Translations under genes and position numbers: made by a program | From: Tritrichomonas foetus | Lineage: Eukaryota > Parabasalia > Tritrichomonadida > Tritrichomonadidae | Length of the DNA: 54,838 bases | Assembly (NCBI GenBank): GCA_001839685.1 | Contig: MLAK01000217.1 | Coordinates: 12,652-67,489 of the forward strand | Direction: 5' to 3' | Notes under the pieces: generated by a model | What the model saw: the letters and a program-made list of their open reading frames with translations, nothing else | Database searches by the model: none | Told to the model about the DNA's origin: nothing | Part shown: positions 1-9,979 of the stretch, in pieces | Position numbering within the stretch: position 1 is the first letter of the stretch | Layout: each line of letters opens with the position of its first letter

Positions 1-112
1 TTTCTTCATTTAACTTCTTATTTCTTCATTTAACTTCTTATTTCTTCATTTAGTTTCTTCTTTCATAATTTAGCTTCTTCTTTCTTCATTTAGAAACTTC
101 TTTCTTCTTTGA
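1..112. repeat. 20-bp tandem repeat, pyrimidine-rich
   Basis: About five imperfect copies of a 20-bp unit (tttcttcatttaacttctta) open the window. The first two are identical and later ones diverge (tagtttcttc, tagcttcttc, tagaaacttc). The array probably continues to the left of the window. It lies in non-coding DNA and no function is evident. Confidence 0.85.
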
Positions 113-559
113 TTAAATTATATATTTGTTAATCAAGTTATTTATTCATTTTTCTAAATACAAAATTTTTTTCTGATATCATCTACTACATCATTATTTA
201 GGCTGCTTGATAATTCTATGCGGTATTCATTTGTTTCAAAATTTATTTTTGTGTTTGTGCCGTTACATTCTTTGTTGGGACATCTTCTTCTTATATTTTT
301 GCATCAGATTTGAAAAACTTTCCCACTCTCAGTAAATTATTTTACCTCAAGTATTACAATACAAATTCTTATTGGTGCATTTGGAAACACATATATTTCA
401 TTCTATTCCTATAGGTGATGAAAATTTTCCGAATTACATATTTCACATGTTTATTTTTTATTCCTATATATGAATTATATACTACAGATACTAATAAGAA
501 AATATACAATTTTTTTTTCTCTAGAATTTAATACACCAAAAGATATGAACAAATGGAAG
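113..559. other. AT-rich non-coding stretch
   Basis: No convincing coding frame, RNA gene or strong repeat is visible here. Short frames at 470-664 (+) and 475-657 (-) exist only because the inverted repeat that follows is open on both strands. Confidence 0.5.
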
Positions 560-651
560 CACCAGCGCGATTTCCTCCCTCCCTCTAAGAAAAAGTACGA
601 TACAAGAAATACGAACATTTTAATAAAGGGAGGGAGGAAATCGCGCAGATG
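560..651. repeat. GC-rich inverted repeat, MITE- or TIR-like
   Basis: Two 20-base arms, 565-584 and 627-646, are perfect reverse complements (GCGCGATTTCCTCCCTCCCT and its complement) around a 42-base spacer. The outer flanks also match imperfectly. A third copy of the same motif lies at 1548-1569 in the orientation of the right arm, so that 560-581 and 1548-1569 also form an inverted pair with 20 of 22 positions matching. In this AT-rich background it stands out. It could be a small foldback element, the ends of a decayed transposon of about 1 kb, or a pair of promoter elements. No clear target-site duplication was seen. Confidence 0.75.
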
Positions 652-1599
652 GTCCAATTTTTAAAACATTTTTATCTTGTTATGCTAGGATCATTTCGAC
701 AATTGAATAACATATTTAAATTAAATAGAGAATATACATGATAATATATTGAAAAAATGAAAAATTATTGTATACTAAAAAAGATCATTATTATTTCATC
801 ATTTTTCTTGGAATCAAGAATCACTCAATATAAATAGACAGGTTGTTTTAATAAAATTGAAAATGAATAAAAAAGGAAAAAAAGTCAAAATATAAAAAAA
901 ATGCAAAATCAAAATTATTTGTAAGTCATGAGTTTTTTAGCTAAGAATCTTTAACAAGTCACGATTTTTTTTATTGTTTTTGTCGCTGAGCTCTTGGAAA
1001 CACATTTCTCGTTAATGTGTAATATTTTGAAGGTTAAATTAGTCGCGGTATTTCTTCCTGTTAGAAAGATTGAAGCAATTTGCGAATACTAATTGCTCAC
1101 AGGGAGCTTTCCGAGGAACGCATCATTAAGATGATTAAATGTACAGAAAGGAGACACCTTGTCAATATTTTCTGGTTTGACTGTCAATCACTATTGATTT
1201 TTTGGTTTAGCTTCAGTGATTTTCCAAGGAGAAATGAGGAATTTCAATGTCATATTCCGTTTTACCGCGGATTCTGATCTGGCTTCGTCTAAATCTGCGA
1301 GCTCATGGCAAGCCTTTTGCTACTTCCCTATCTGCTGTTTTGGAGTTCCGCGTCCAAAATAACAAATTGAAGGTAAGATTGCTTGAGACTTGGTCACAAG
1401 GATTCACAAACACAACTAAGTCCAAAATCATAAGGAGCACTGTATATTTTTTGCGAGGTGTTTAGGAGTTCCGCGTCCGAAACATCAAGCAAAAAATATG
1501 ACCGTTTAAGAACCGTTTATTTCTGCTCATATTTTCTCTCAATTTTCGAGGGAGGAAAACGCGCAGGTGAAAATTCTACGCCTTTAAATCAATCTTGAA
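652..1599. other. Non-coding region with GC-richer decayed block
   Basis: From about 1010 to 1490 the sequence is richer in G+C and has two short overlapping open frames on the plus strand (1080-1277 and 1247-1465) matching nothing I recognise. Inside it the 14-mer GGAGTTCCGCGTCC occurs twice, at 1342-1355 and 1465-1478. The composition and repeats suggest an old mobile element or gene remnant, but no transposase motif is visible. The 652-1000 part is plain AT-rich DNA. Confidence 0.4.
1548..1569 (+). promoter_or_regulatory. Third copy of the GGGAGGAAAWCGCGCAG motif
   Basis: GAGGGAGGAAAACGCGCAGG at 1548-1567 matches the right arm of the inverted repeat at 627-646 with few differences, and lies about 30 bases before the ATG at 1600. 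That position would suit a promoter element of the surface-protein gene. The alternative is that it is the right terminal inverted repeat of a decayed element starting at 560. Confidence 0.4.
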
Positions 1600-4500
1600 A
1601 TGTCTGGCATTTTATTCCACATTATCTATACAGTGATTGCAACTCAATTAACTCATGAAGGTATTTTTTCAAAGCCTAACACGAATGATTCTATTTCGCA
1701 AAAAGAAATGTTGTTTGGAAATAATCAAGTAAACTATCATTTTGAACAAATTGATGATCAGTCAAAACAAAAAAGCATCAAAGCTAATATTTGCGATATC
1801 ACAAAATGAAACTTTGTTTGCAATCAAAATGCATGCCAATGCGGTAATGATGCACTGAAAGACTCAAGCGAGTATGTTATCACAGGTTCTGCTCCCAACA
1901 ATAAAATCATTATTGAAAACTCGAATAAAACTATCATTCTCCAAGGTTTAACTGCAAGTGATTGCAAACTAGCAAATAGTGATATTAATATTGTAATTGA
2001 TGGATCCAATTCTCTTGTAGCTGTTACTTCAGGAGCAGCGGGTATTGAATGCACATCTGGCTCAAAACTTCAAATTTCATCTAAAAATAACAATAAAAGT
2101 TCCATATCTAACATTATTGATTCATTAACTGTGGTGGGAGAAACTAATGCTGCAGGAATTGGATTAGCGCGCGATGGAGGATACTGTAAATCAATCATTA
2201 TCAATGATGGAGTTACACTGGATGCTCGAACATCTGGAAGTGGAGCAGTAATTGGAGGGGCAGGATCTACCACATCAACAGAGGAAATTATTGATGAAAT
2301 CATCATAAATGGTGGAGATTTAACACTGTCAAATGGTCGAAGTGCAGGAATAGGATCATATTCTAAAACCGTCATGAAAAATATTACAATTAACGGTGGA
2401 AAAATACAAATCACTGCTAGCAGAGCTCCTGCAATTGGAGGAGGTAAATCAATTGAGAATATAAATATAAATGGTGGAAATATTACTATCAATAATGGTA
2501 ATGGACCAGGTATAAGAACTATTACAGAAAGTACTCTCAATACGATTCATATTACTAATGGTGAACTAAATATTGTTTCACAACAAACGTGTATTGGTTC
2601 ATTCCATAATGGACGAAATCCAATCAAGAGAATTATTATTGATAATGGAAAAATCATTGCTAAAGAAAATCCAAGTGGAAATTGTGCAGCTATTGGTGGT
2701 GGTTCATCTATGGATTCAGGTGTTGATCTCATTGAAATTAATGGTGGTGTAATTGAATGTGAATCGGGAAAAGGAGCAGGAATTGGGAGTGGTGAATCAT
2801 CAACGATTGGAACTATTCAAATTAATGGTGGCGTTATTAAATGCCGATCAAGTGTATCAGGAGCAGGTATTGGTGCTGGAACAGGATCATCATCTGGATT
2901 AAATGAAAATTATATTGGATTGATAAATATCACAGGTGGTAATATTCATGCAACTGGCACATATGGAGCTGGCATTGGTGCAGGTAAAGGTATGGCAAAA
3001 AGTGCTGGTGTACCGACCGACTACATAACAAATCAATCAAGTGTTGGTAGAATTGAAATATGGGGAGGCAAAATTGTTGCAAAAAGTGATAATTCAGCTG
3101 GTATAGGAGGAGGTTATGGTGAAACATTAGGATCATCAACTGTTGAAGAAATATTCATAGCAGGAGGTACAATTGAAAGTGAAGGAGTTGTTGGTATAGG
3201 GGCATCACATTCTATTAATTCTAATAAGAAGGCTGGTGATGTTAACAGAATTATTATCAAAGAAGGAACCATTGTTGCTAAAGGAGAAATTTCAGGTATT
3301 GGTGGGGGAAATGAAACATCAGTCCAAAATATTATCATCGAAGGAGGAAATATCAAATGTATTGGTAAGTCAAATGGAGCCGGAATTGGAGGTGGATACA
3401 ATACTGAAATCGGATTTATAAATATTACAGGTGGTGAAATTGAAGCCACTGTTGAAGATAATGGTCCAGGAATTGGATGCAGTTGTGTAACACAAAATTG
3501 TCATTCAAGTATTGAAATGATTACAATTTTAAAAGGTCAAGTGAATAGTATTGGTAAAGGAAACAGTGCAGGAATAGGAGGAGGAGAAGCTTTAGATTCA
3601 AATTCAGTTTCTATTGGCCATATCTATATAAATGGCTCCATTATTCATGGGAACGGTGGCGAATCTGGTTCAGGTATAGGAGGAGGATTAAAATCAAGTG
3701 TTGAACAAATAACGTTAGGAGCAGGTTCAGATTTCGTAGAAATTATTGGAATCGGCGGTATTAATTCTAATGCAGGAATTAGTGCTGGAGGGACTGATGA
3801 AGGTAATATTGATAAAGTTACTTTAATTGGAGGGATGCTAAAATGTGATCAAGCAACTAAAGAATGTCAATTTAAGAAAACATACCAACCTGAACCGCCA
3901 TCAGAAGGTGATATAACTTCAACCTCGTCTGAACTTGAAAATGATCAAATTATATCTACTTCTGAATCAGATAGTCATATAATTTCAACAGCACCTGAAT
4001 CCCAATTTGATGTATCTCTGTCAGAACCAAATAATGAACAAAATCTTACTATATCAGAGTCAGATAGTGAACAAATATCAACTGCATTAGATTTCAAGAG
4101 TGATCCAATTTCACCATCTACAGAACCAGAAGATAATCTAATTCCATCTACAGATGAGTTAGGAAATGATGAAAGTGAAATTTCATTTGAAATAAATAAT
4201 GATCAGCTATCATCAATATCTGAATCCGAATATAATACACCAACAGAACATGTTACTGAGGAATTACCAGAAATTATATCTAAGATACCCACAGATGTAC
4301 ACACACCAATTCCAACAGAAGTTCCAACACCAGAAACCAACGAGACATCAGATAAGTTAACCGTTGAATGCATGACAACCAATTCAAATGAAATTATTAT
4401 CACTAAAGATGGCTACCGCGATAAAAATAATACTCAAATTAAGTTAAACAAGGAAGCAGGAACAATCACCTTAATAGAAACAACAGAACAAAATATTTCA

Positions 4501-5529
4501 TTATCTGGAAAAGAAAAACCAGAGGCAGAATTTTATATTTCGGCTTCACAGCCGAATACATTCATAAATATTGATGTCGATAATAGTGATATTTCTGTTG
4601 TAGAATTTGGAATTCATGCAAATGATAAAAGTCCAATTGTATATCTTCCAGAAAAAGTAGTTGATATTCCTCTTAATTTAATGACAACATCTAATAATTC
4701 TCTAATTGTCATCAATTCATCAAATTCATCAACTTTATCCATTAATAAAGTCACAGCCAACAAAGGAAGTATTGAAATCACAATTTCCCAAAGTGTAGAT
4801 GAATTCATAATTAAAAACATAATGATATACTTAAAGAGCAAAATTACAATGTGGCATAATCAAGAAAAGAGTTCCATTTTCTTAGAAGATGAAAAAGATA
4901 TCGAAATTACTTCTAACGAAATAATAATTTATAAAGGAGGCTCTTTAGAATTATCAAATATAAATGTTGAAAATAAATTAGAATTCAAAGATGTTTCAAA
5001 TTTAACAATTACCAAAAAAATAGTTTTTAATGAAAAATCGATAATTAATATTCAGCGTAAGCAGAATATCAACAATACTTATTTAACTCTGTCGAAAGAA
5101 GCGACATTTACTGGAAAACCAAAAATGATCGAAATTACTCTGAACGATGATCTAGAAATAAGTGAGTTTTCTGATTTCAACATAATATGTGGTCTAACAA
5201 GTTCACAATGTAAAGGACTAACAACATTATTCGATAAAAATGATGAAAATGTTTATAAATATGGGAAATGTTTACAAAATGAAGATACTATTTGCTTAGT
5301 TGCATCATCAACAAAACCTGAAAACGATTCAGGCAAACTTACTGTAGCACAAATTGTTGGAATTATTATTGGATGCATTGCAGCTGGAGTCATAATAATA
5401 ATCATAATATCTTGTTTCAAAAGGAAGAAGAAGAGGAAGAGTTGGGACAAAAAGATGAATAACAGTGACGTATCTTATTCGTCTGATTTATTGGAGAGTG
5501 ATGATGGCATGTCTGCTGATCTCATTTAA
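1600..5529 (+). CDS. Membrane-anchored beta-helix-like surface protein, interrupted by in-frame TGA
   Basis: Likely a cell-surface adhesin-like or carbohydrate-binding protein. From ATG 1600 the frame encodes a hydrophobic signal-peptide-like N-terminus (MSGILFHIIYTVIATQL), runs to a TGA at 1807-1809 (codon 70), then stays open in the same frame to TAA 5529. After the TGA come many repeats of about 20-40 residues of the form INGGxIxxxGxxGAGIGGG (about 2130-3850), a Ser/Thr/Glu-rich stalk (about 3890-4370), a second globular part, one transmembrane helix (about 5352-5418, IVGIIIGCIAAGVIIIIII) and a basic 36-residue cytoplasmic tail ending SADLI. The glycine repeats resemble bacterial carbohydrate-binding beta-helix proteins (Cthe_2159-like) and trichomonad surface families; this is inference. 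No ATG suits a start soon after the TGA, and the signal peptide lies before it, so the stop is a mutation, an assembly error or a readthrough site. Confidence 0.7.
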
Positions 5530-6103
5530 TTATTTTAAATGTGCAACTTACTGAATGAATAAAAATGAATAACAATACTTTACTCGATTAATCTATTTAT
5601 TTTTTCCCCTAACGTTATCTGTTGCATGATAAGAGAAAATTAAACACAGTTGTTCTATAAAAATTTTTGCTGTGGTTAAAAAATTGTTGAATGTATCAAA
5701 TTCCATTTACCTAGGTTATAATAACAACATAATTATTTTTGTCATTATATTGAAAATAGTTTATAGTTGATGCAAAATTATCCAAATTTATACAAAATGA
5801 TATGCATCTTCATATTATTGGAGGATGGAAATTGAAGATGATCAGATGGTTTATATTTAAATTTTGAACGATTATTTGGTCATATTTATTTAATAAATTT
5901 ATCACAATTGTGATTCAAAAAGTTACATCAGTACTTGATCTGAATAATTCAATGCATTTAAAAATTTGAGAAATGCTTTGAAAACTTTTAAAATCAACCA
6001 TTTGATACTTCAAAAAGTTGATTAGCTATCTCTCATAAAAAGTTTAATTATCCTTAATTTCTATCAAAAAGTTAATAATAAATTAATCAAATAATTGCGT
6101 ACC
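5530..6103. other. Intergenic region with repeated TCAAAAAGTT
   Basis: This 574-base AT-rich gap separates the surface protein from the WDR11-like gene. The only structure I see is three exact TCAAAAAGTT sites at 5915-5924, 6010-6019 and 6064-6073 plus a near copy about 6034, all in the orientation of the downstream gene. The rest looks unremarkable. Confidence 0.6.
6064..6073 (+). promoter_or_regulatory. Putative upstream element TCAAAAAGTT
   Basis: The 10-mer ends 30 bases before ATG 6104. Identical sites lie at 6010 and 5915, and at 11668-11677 it precedes another gene start by a similar distance. A variant (GTTAAAAAGTTC, minus strand, 39243-39254) lies 33-44 bases before the start at 39210. 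Recurrence at similar spacing suggests a promoter element; no binding protein is known to me. Confidence 0.4.
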
Positions 6104-9100
6104 ATGACTGAGCTCCATCTTTCTTTCAAAGATTGGGCTTATCCAACCAAAAAGAATCGGATCACACGATGTGCTTGGGGAGAATGTGGATTTTTAGCGA
6201 TATCTGTCGGCGAAGTTGTTACGATATATTCTAACGAAATTGGACAGTTTTCTCCGATGTTTATGTGGTCACCATTTGAGCATGATGTTGTAGCAATGGG
6301 CTGGTATGATGGAAGTTGCACACCGAGTGTTGTTCAGCCAATATTGGCAATCGCATCATCAAAGGGCACAGTAGCAGTTTATGATGTGAGAAATCGAAAT
6401 GTTATTGGAAAGGTAAGAGTTAAGAATGAAATTATTAATTGTATAGTTTGGAATCCTTTTTATAGGTCACGTTTTTACATTGGAACACAAAATGGCCGTT
6501 TCATTGCTTGCCAAGTTGAGGATCATGGAAAAGATGTTGCAATTCGTTTAGACATGAATCTTGGCTACAGCATTGATTTTATTTCAATTGATCCACAAAC
6601 TGGTACAACAATTGCCGTCGCTTCAAAATGTGGGAAATTCTCTGTCATAAATAATGTATTGAAAGCCAAAAATGATGATGTTGTTGACGTTTTTACTTTA
6701 GCAGAAAACAACCCAGAAATCACATCTTTATTGTTCTTTCCAGGACATTCTACATTTTTAATCGTTGCAACAAGTACAAAAAGTGTTTTATTTTCAATTC
6801 AACAACAGATAACAATTCCTTTAATATTGACAGAAGACATTCGTTTTATATCATATTTAACCAAATCAAATGATAAAATTATAATTGGTCACTCGTCATC
6901 AGTTTCTTTATGGCAATTTGATTTTGCTAAAAGTATCTGGAATCGAAAATCAATAATTAATTTTTCAAAAATATCTGCGAAATTCCCAGAAGCTAGAATG
7001 TTTGCCGAACTTGATAATAAAATTGTGATTGTTACACAAAGTCATTGGATTACGGTAATTGAAGAAAGAAGAGATAAAATATTTATTGTACAAAGAATTC
7101 GTTTAATGCCAGCCAAACCACTTGATTGGGATTTCAGAAAAGGATCAATTGCATTTTGTACATCTGATGGTCAAGTTTTAGTTACTTCTTGGACTCCTAA
7201 TTGCATCATTCAGCCAACTGGCCGATCAGATGTCAAATCTAGCGATAATTTATGTCGAGATTCAAGTTTAACCAGTAGTTTTAATAATAAAATGAACAAT
7301 AATGGTGATATAGATAGTTCTAGACCCCATCAAGTTCAATTCTCTCAAAACCTATTCAATGGATTTGATGTTCAGAACAATGTGAATATAGCACTAAATC
7401 CACTAGAAAACAATCTTAACAATCAATTTAATCATGATTTCAAATCAAATGCAAATAAAAATGAAGCTAAACCAACTTTTACAATGCTGATGGATCAAGC
7501 AGACGATGAAATAGAATTTGATGTGAATAATGATGATTTTGAAAATTCTAGTGGTCTGGATTTCTCAACATCCTTTGTTTCTGTTCAAGCCTCACATGTT
7601 CGTCGTCCAGTCATTTCCACCGACAATCAAGTCCTAAGTTCTCCTTTATTCGAGAACAACGACACCAACAATGAATTCGATCAAGAATTAAACAATGGAT
7701 TTGATAATGGAATGTATAGTGGATTTGATAGAAATAGAAATGACCAAAAGACAATGGAAAATAAAGGACATCAAAGACATTTATTAAATAATATTAATCG
7801 GAAAACGTCAAATACTCATAGAAAAACTTTCCAGCATCGATTTTCTGATTATAGTGATTCTGGTTTTCGACAAGTTGAAGATGACAAGTCATCTCTGTCC
7901 TTGAAATTACCAATGGAAGTATCTTTAGAGAAACAAAATTCTAGTTTCCATAACGATGACAATAATTCAATCCTTTCCACTAATTATTCAGGTAATTTAA
8001 TCAATCACAGTCAATATGAATCTCATAATAATGCTAATGGAAATGCAAATAATGTAAATGAAACCAGTGAGTGTGGCAATTCTTGTAAGCTTTTATTATG
8101 TTTCAAAGTTGCAGATTATCCATTAAATCATGTAATGTGGGCCCCTGGTGGTCGTTTAATTGTTTGGAGTTTTTATAATGAAAAGAATATTTTACAACTT
8201 GTTGATTTCAAACGAAGGCGGGTTATTCCTTTATTAAAAGTACAACTAAATGCAATTCATGTACCCATTACTCGGATATTCTTTTCAAAAGACCGCTCAA
8301 TGTTTTGTGTTTTAATTGGAGACCAAACTGCTGTATTTATGTCAACTTCAGCGCAACCAAAGCAAATTGGAACATTGAATTTCAGGCATCCTGTCATTGG
8401 AAGCTTTGATCCAACTGGACGAAAAGCAGTATTCATACGAAAAGACGGATTACTTTATTTCGCAAGTATTACATCAGAAAGCATTGTTGTTACACAAAAG
8501 TTCAAATCTAAATATTTACATGATAAAATGAAAGGCGAACCAACATACATTATATGGAGAAGTATTGGAATCTTGATTGGTACTTCATTAGGATTTGTTA
8601 TATTATTAAATGGAGACAATTATAGCAATTTCCAACCAATTGCGAAACTTAAATCAAACAACACTAATTCAAGTAATTTGAATGTAAATACTCCAGCAAC
8701 TGTAACAACCGCTTCTCAATCAAATGCCATCACTTTTATTTCTCCATGTTCAGATAAAATATTTTTAATTACTGACAATAAAAAGAATGCTTACATTTCA
8801 TCCAATGGAGAAGTAAAGGTATTGAAGCGTTCTGTTAAAAACATAAAAGCTGCATCACATGAATCATTTTTATATCGAGTGTCTGGATCAGGAAAACTTT
8901 CAGTTATTAGCTCGAATGGACCATATGTTCCACTTTCACCACCTTGCGTTTCAAGATGTCCATTAATGATTGAAGAAGAAAAATATCATTCACAGTTAAC
9001 AAAAATATTCCTAAATAGTCCAATCGAAGCTGTAAAGGCTTGTAGGTTATTTGGTTCAGTCTTTATCCGACGTTTAATACAAAGTAGAATGAATCATTAC

Positions 9101-9637
9101 ACACTTAATGAACAAGTGAAATTACTTTTTGGTATTCTTTCGAGCTGTGAAGATTTTTCCGAGGTTGCAATTCGAATGGCATTAAAAATTGGTGACAATG
9201 AAACTGCAAAGCAACTTTTATTAAATACATCACCAACAGATCCACATTATTTACGAAATATGAATCGTGCAGCTTTATTTGATTTGAAAGCAGTCGGTGA
9301 ATCCGTGATTGGTGTTGTTCAGAATCTTTTTGCAAATGGAAAAACTGAAGAAGCAACAGAAATTTTACTTACTGTTGGAGGAATTGACTTCTTAGTGAAA
9401 AAATATTTGGATATGGGCCAAATTCGCGAAGCTGCAATGATTTTAAGAATTAGAAGAGATTCTAAAGATTACTCAAAACTTGCATACGAAGTTGCTTCAA
9501 ATCTGATTGATAATAGATGTTTATTGTTGGGTTTATTGATTTTAACTGAGTTTGGATATCATGAAGAAGTAACCAATATTGTATCTAGAATTTATGGTGA
9601 CGAAATGACTCATTTATTATCATTTTTGAATGAATAA
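6104..9637 (+). CDS. WDR11-like double beta-propeller protein
   Basis: The 1177-residue product resembles WDR11, a scaffold of endosome-to-TGN vesicle tethering. An N-terminal WD40-like propeller (about 1-380; ITRCAWGECGFLAISVGE, VVAMGWYDG, IINCIVWNPFYRSRFYIG) is followed by an Asn-rich disordered linker (about 390-650), a second propeller (about 660-990; VMWAPGGRLIVWSF, IGSFDPTGRKAVFI) and an alpha-helical solenoid (about 990-1177; GKTEEATEILLTVGG, REAAMILRIRRD). Length and two-propeller-plus-solenoid order match WDR11 (about 1220 residues). The frame extends to a TTG at 6095, but the first ATG is 6104. Another two-propeller trafficking or ciliary protein is possible. It is convergent with the LRR gene at 9980. 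Confidence 0.6.
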   Translation: MTELHLSFKDWAYPTKKNRITRCAWGECGFLAISVGEVVTIYSNEIGQFSPMFMWSPFEHDVVAMGWYDGSCTPSVVQPILAIASSKGTVAVYDVRNRNVIGKVRVKNEIINCIVWNPFYRSRFYIGTQNGRFIACQVEDHGKDVAIRLDMNLGYSIDFISIDPQTGTTIAVASKCGKFSVINNVLKAKNDDVVDVFTLAENNPEITSLLFFPGHSTFLIVATSTKSVLFSIQQQITIPLILTEDIRFISYLTKSNDKIIIGHSSSVSLWQFDFAKSIWNRKSIINFSKISAKFPEARMFAELDNKIVIVTQSHWITVIEERRDKIFIVQRIRLMPAKPLDWDFRKGSIAFCTSDGQVLVTSWTPNCIIQPTGRSDVKSSDNLCRDSSLTSSFNNKMNNNGDIDSSRPHQVQFSQNLFNGFDVQNNVNIALNPLENNLNNQFNHDFKSNANKNEAKPTFTMLMDQADDEIEFDVNNDDFENSSGLDFSTSFVSVQASHVRRPVISTDNQVLSSPLFENNDTNNEFDQELNNGFDNGMYSGFDRNRNDQKTMENKGHQRHLLNNINRKTSNTHRKTFQHRFSDYSDSGFRQVEDDKSSLSLKLPMEVSLEKQNSSFHNDDNNSILSTNYSGNLINHSQYESHNNANGNANNVNETSECGNSCKLLLCFKVADYPLNHVMWAPGGRLIVWSFYNEKNILQLVDFKRRRVIPLLKVQLNAIHVPITRIFFSKDRSMFCVLIGDQTAVFMSTSAQPKQIGTLNFRHPVIGSFDPTGRKAVFIRKDGLLYFASITSESIVVTQKFKSKYLHDKMKGEPTYIIWRSIGILIGTSLGFVILLNGDNYSNFQPIAKLKSNNTNSSNLNVNTPATVTTASQSNAITFISPCSDKIFLITDNKKNAYISSNGEVKVLKRSVKNIKAASHESFLYRVSGSGKLSVISSNGPYVPLSPPCVSRCPLMIEEEKYHSQLTKIFLNSPIEAVKACRLFGSVFIRRLIQSRMNHYTLNEQVKLLFGILSSCEDFSEVAIRMALKIGDNETAKQLLLNTSPTDPHYLRNMNRAALFDLKAVGESVIGVVQNLFANGKTEEATEILLTVGGIDFLVKKYLDMGQIREAAMILRIRRDSKDYSKLAYEVASNLIDNRCLLLGLLILTEFGYHEEVTNIVSRIYGDEMTHLLSFLNE

Positions 9638-9979
9638 AAATATATATTATTTTTTTAATTTTAACAATAATATTCTGTTTGTGAACCCTAACATTATCAC
9701 ACAAAAAGAAATATACATTCCACATGTTTGACCATAATCATATTATTTCTTACGTTAATTTATTTTTCACACATGAATGTCGACAGTTATTGATCAACCC
9801 ACAAATTATTGTCCAATAAATGTGATTAACATATCTTAATTTCATGATCTCTTTCCACTAGATTTACAAAATATTATTCAACTATACTTTAACTCTTTTA
9901 AAAGAAAAAAAAGAAGAAACATTTTGAGTATTTTTTTCCAATTTTAATTATTCAAAATTTAATTTTATGATCATTTCAA
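9638..9979. other. Intergenic region between convergent genes
   Basis: The 342 AT-rich bases lie between the ends of two convergent genes. The stop of the WDR11-like gene is followed at once by AAAATA (TGAATAAAAATA), giving a TAAA at the stop as in trichomonad poly(A) signals. Nothing else is evident. Confidence 0.5.

Noticed and set aside
470..664. Overlapping short frames on both strands (470-664 +, 475-657 -)
   Set aside because: They are open on both strands only because the inverted repeat reads the same both ways; the two products mirror each other and match nothing.
2070..2540. 156-residue minus-strand frame inside the surface-protein gene
   Set aside because: Its Pro/Ile-rich composition is the complement of the GGN and GGA codons of the glycine repeats; it is a shadow frame.
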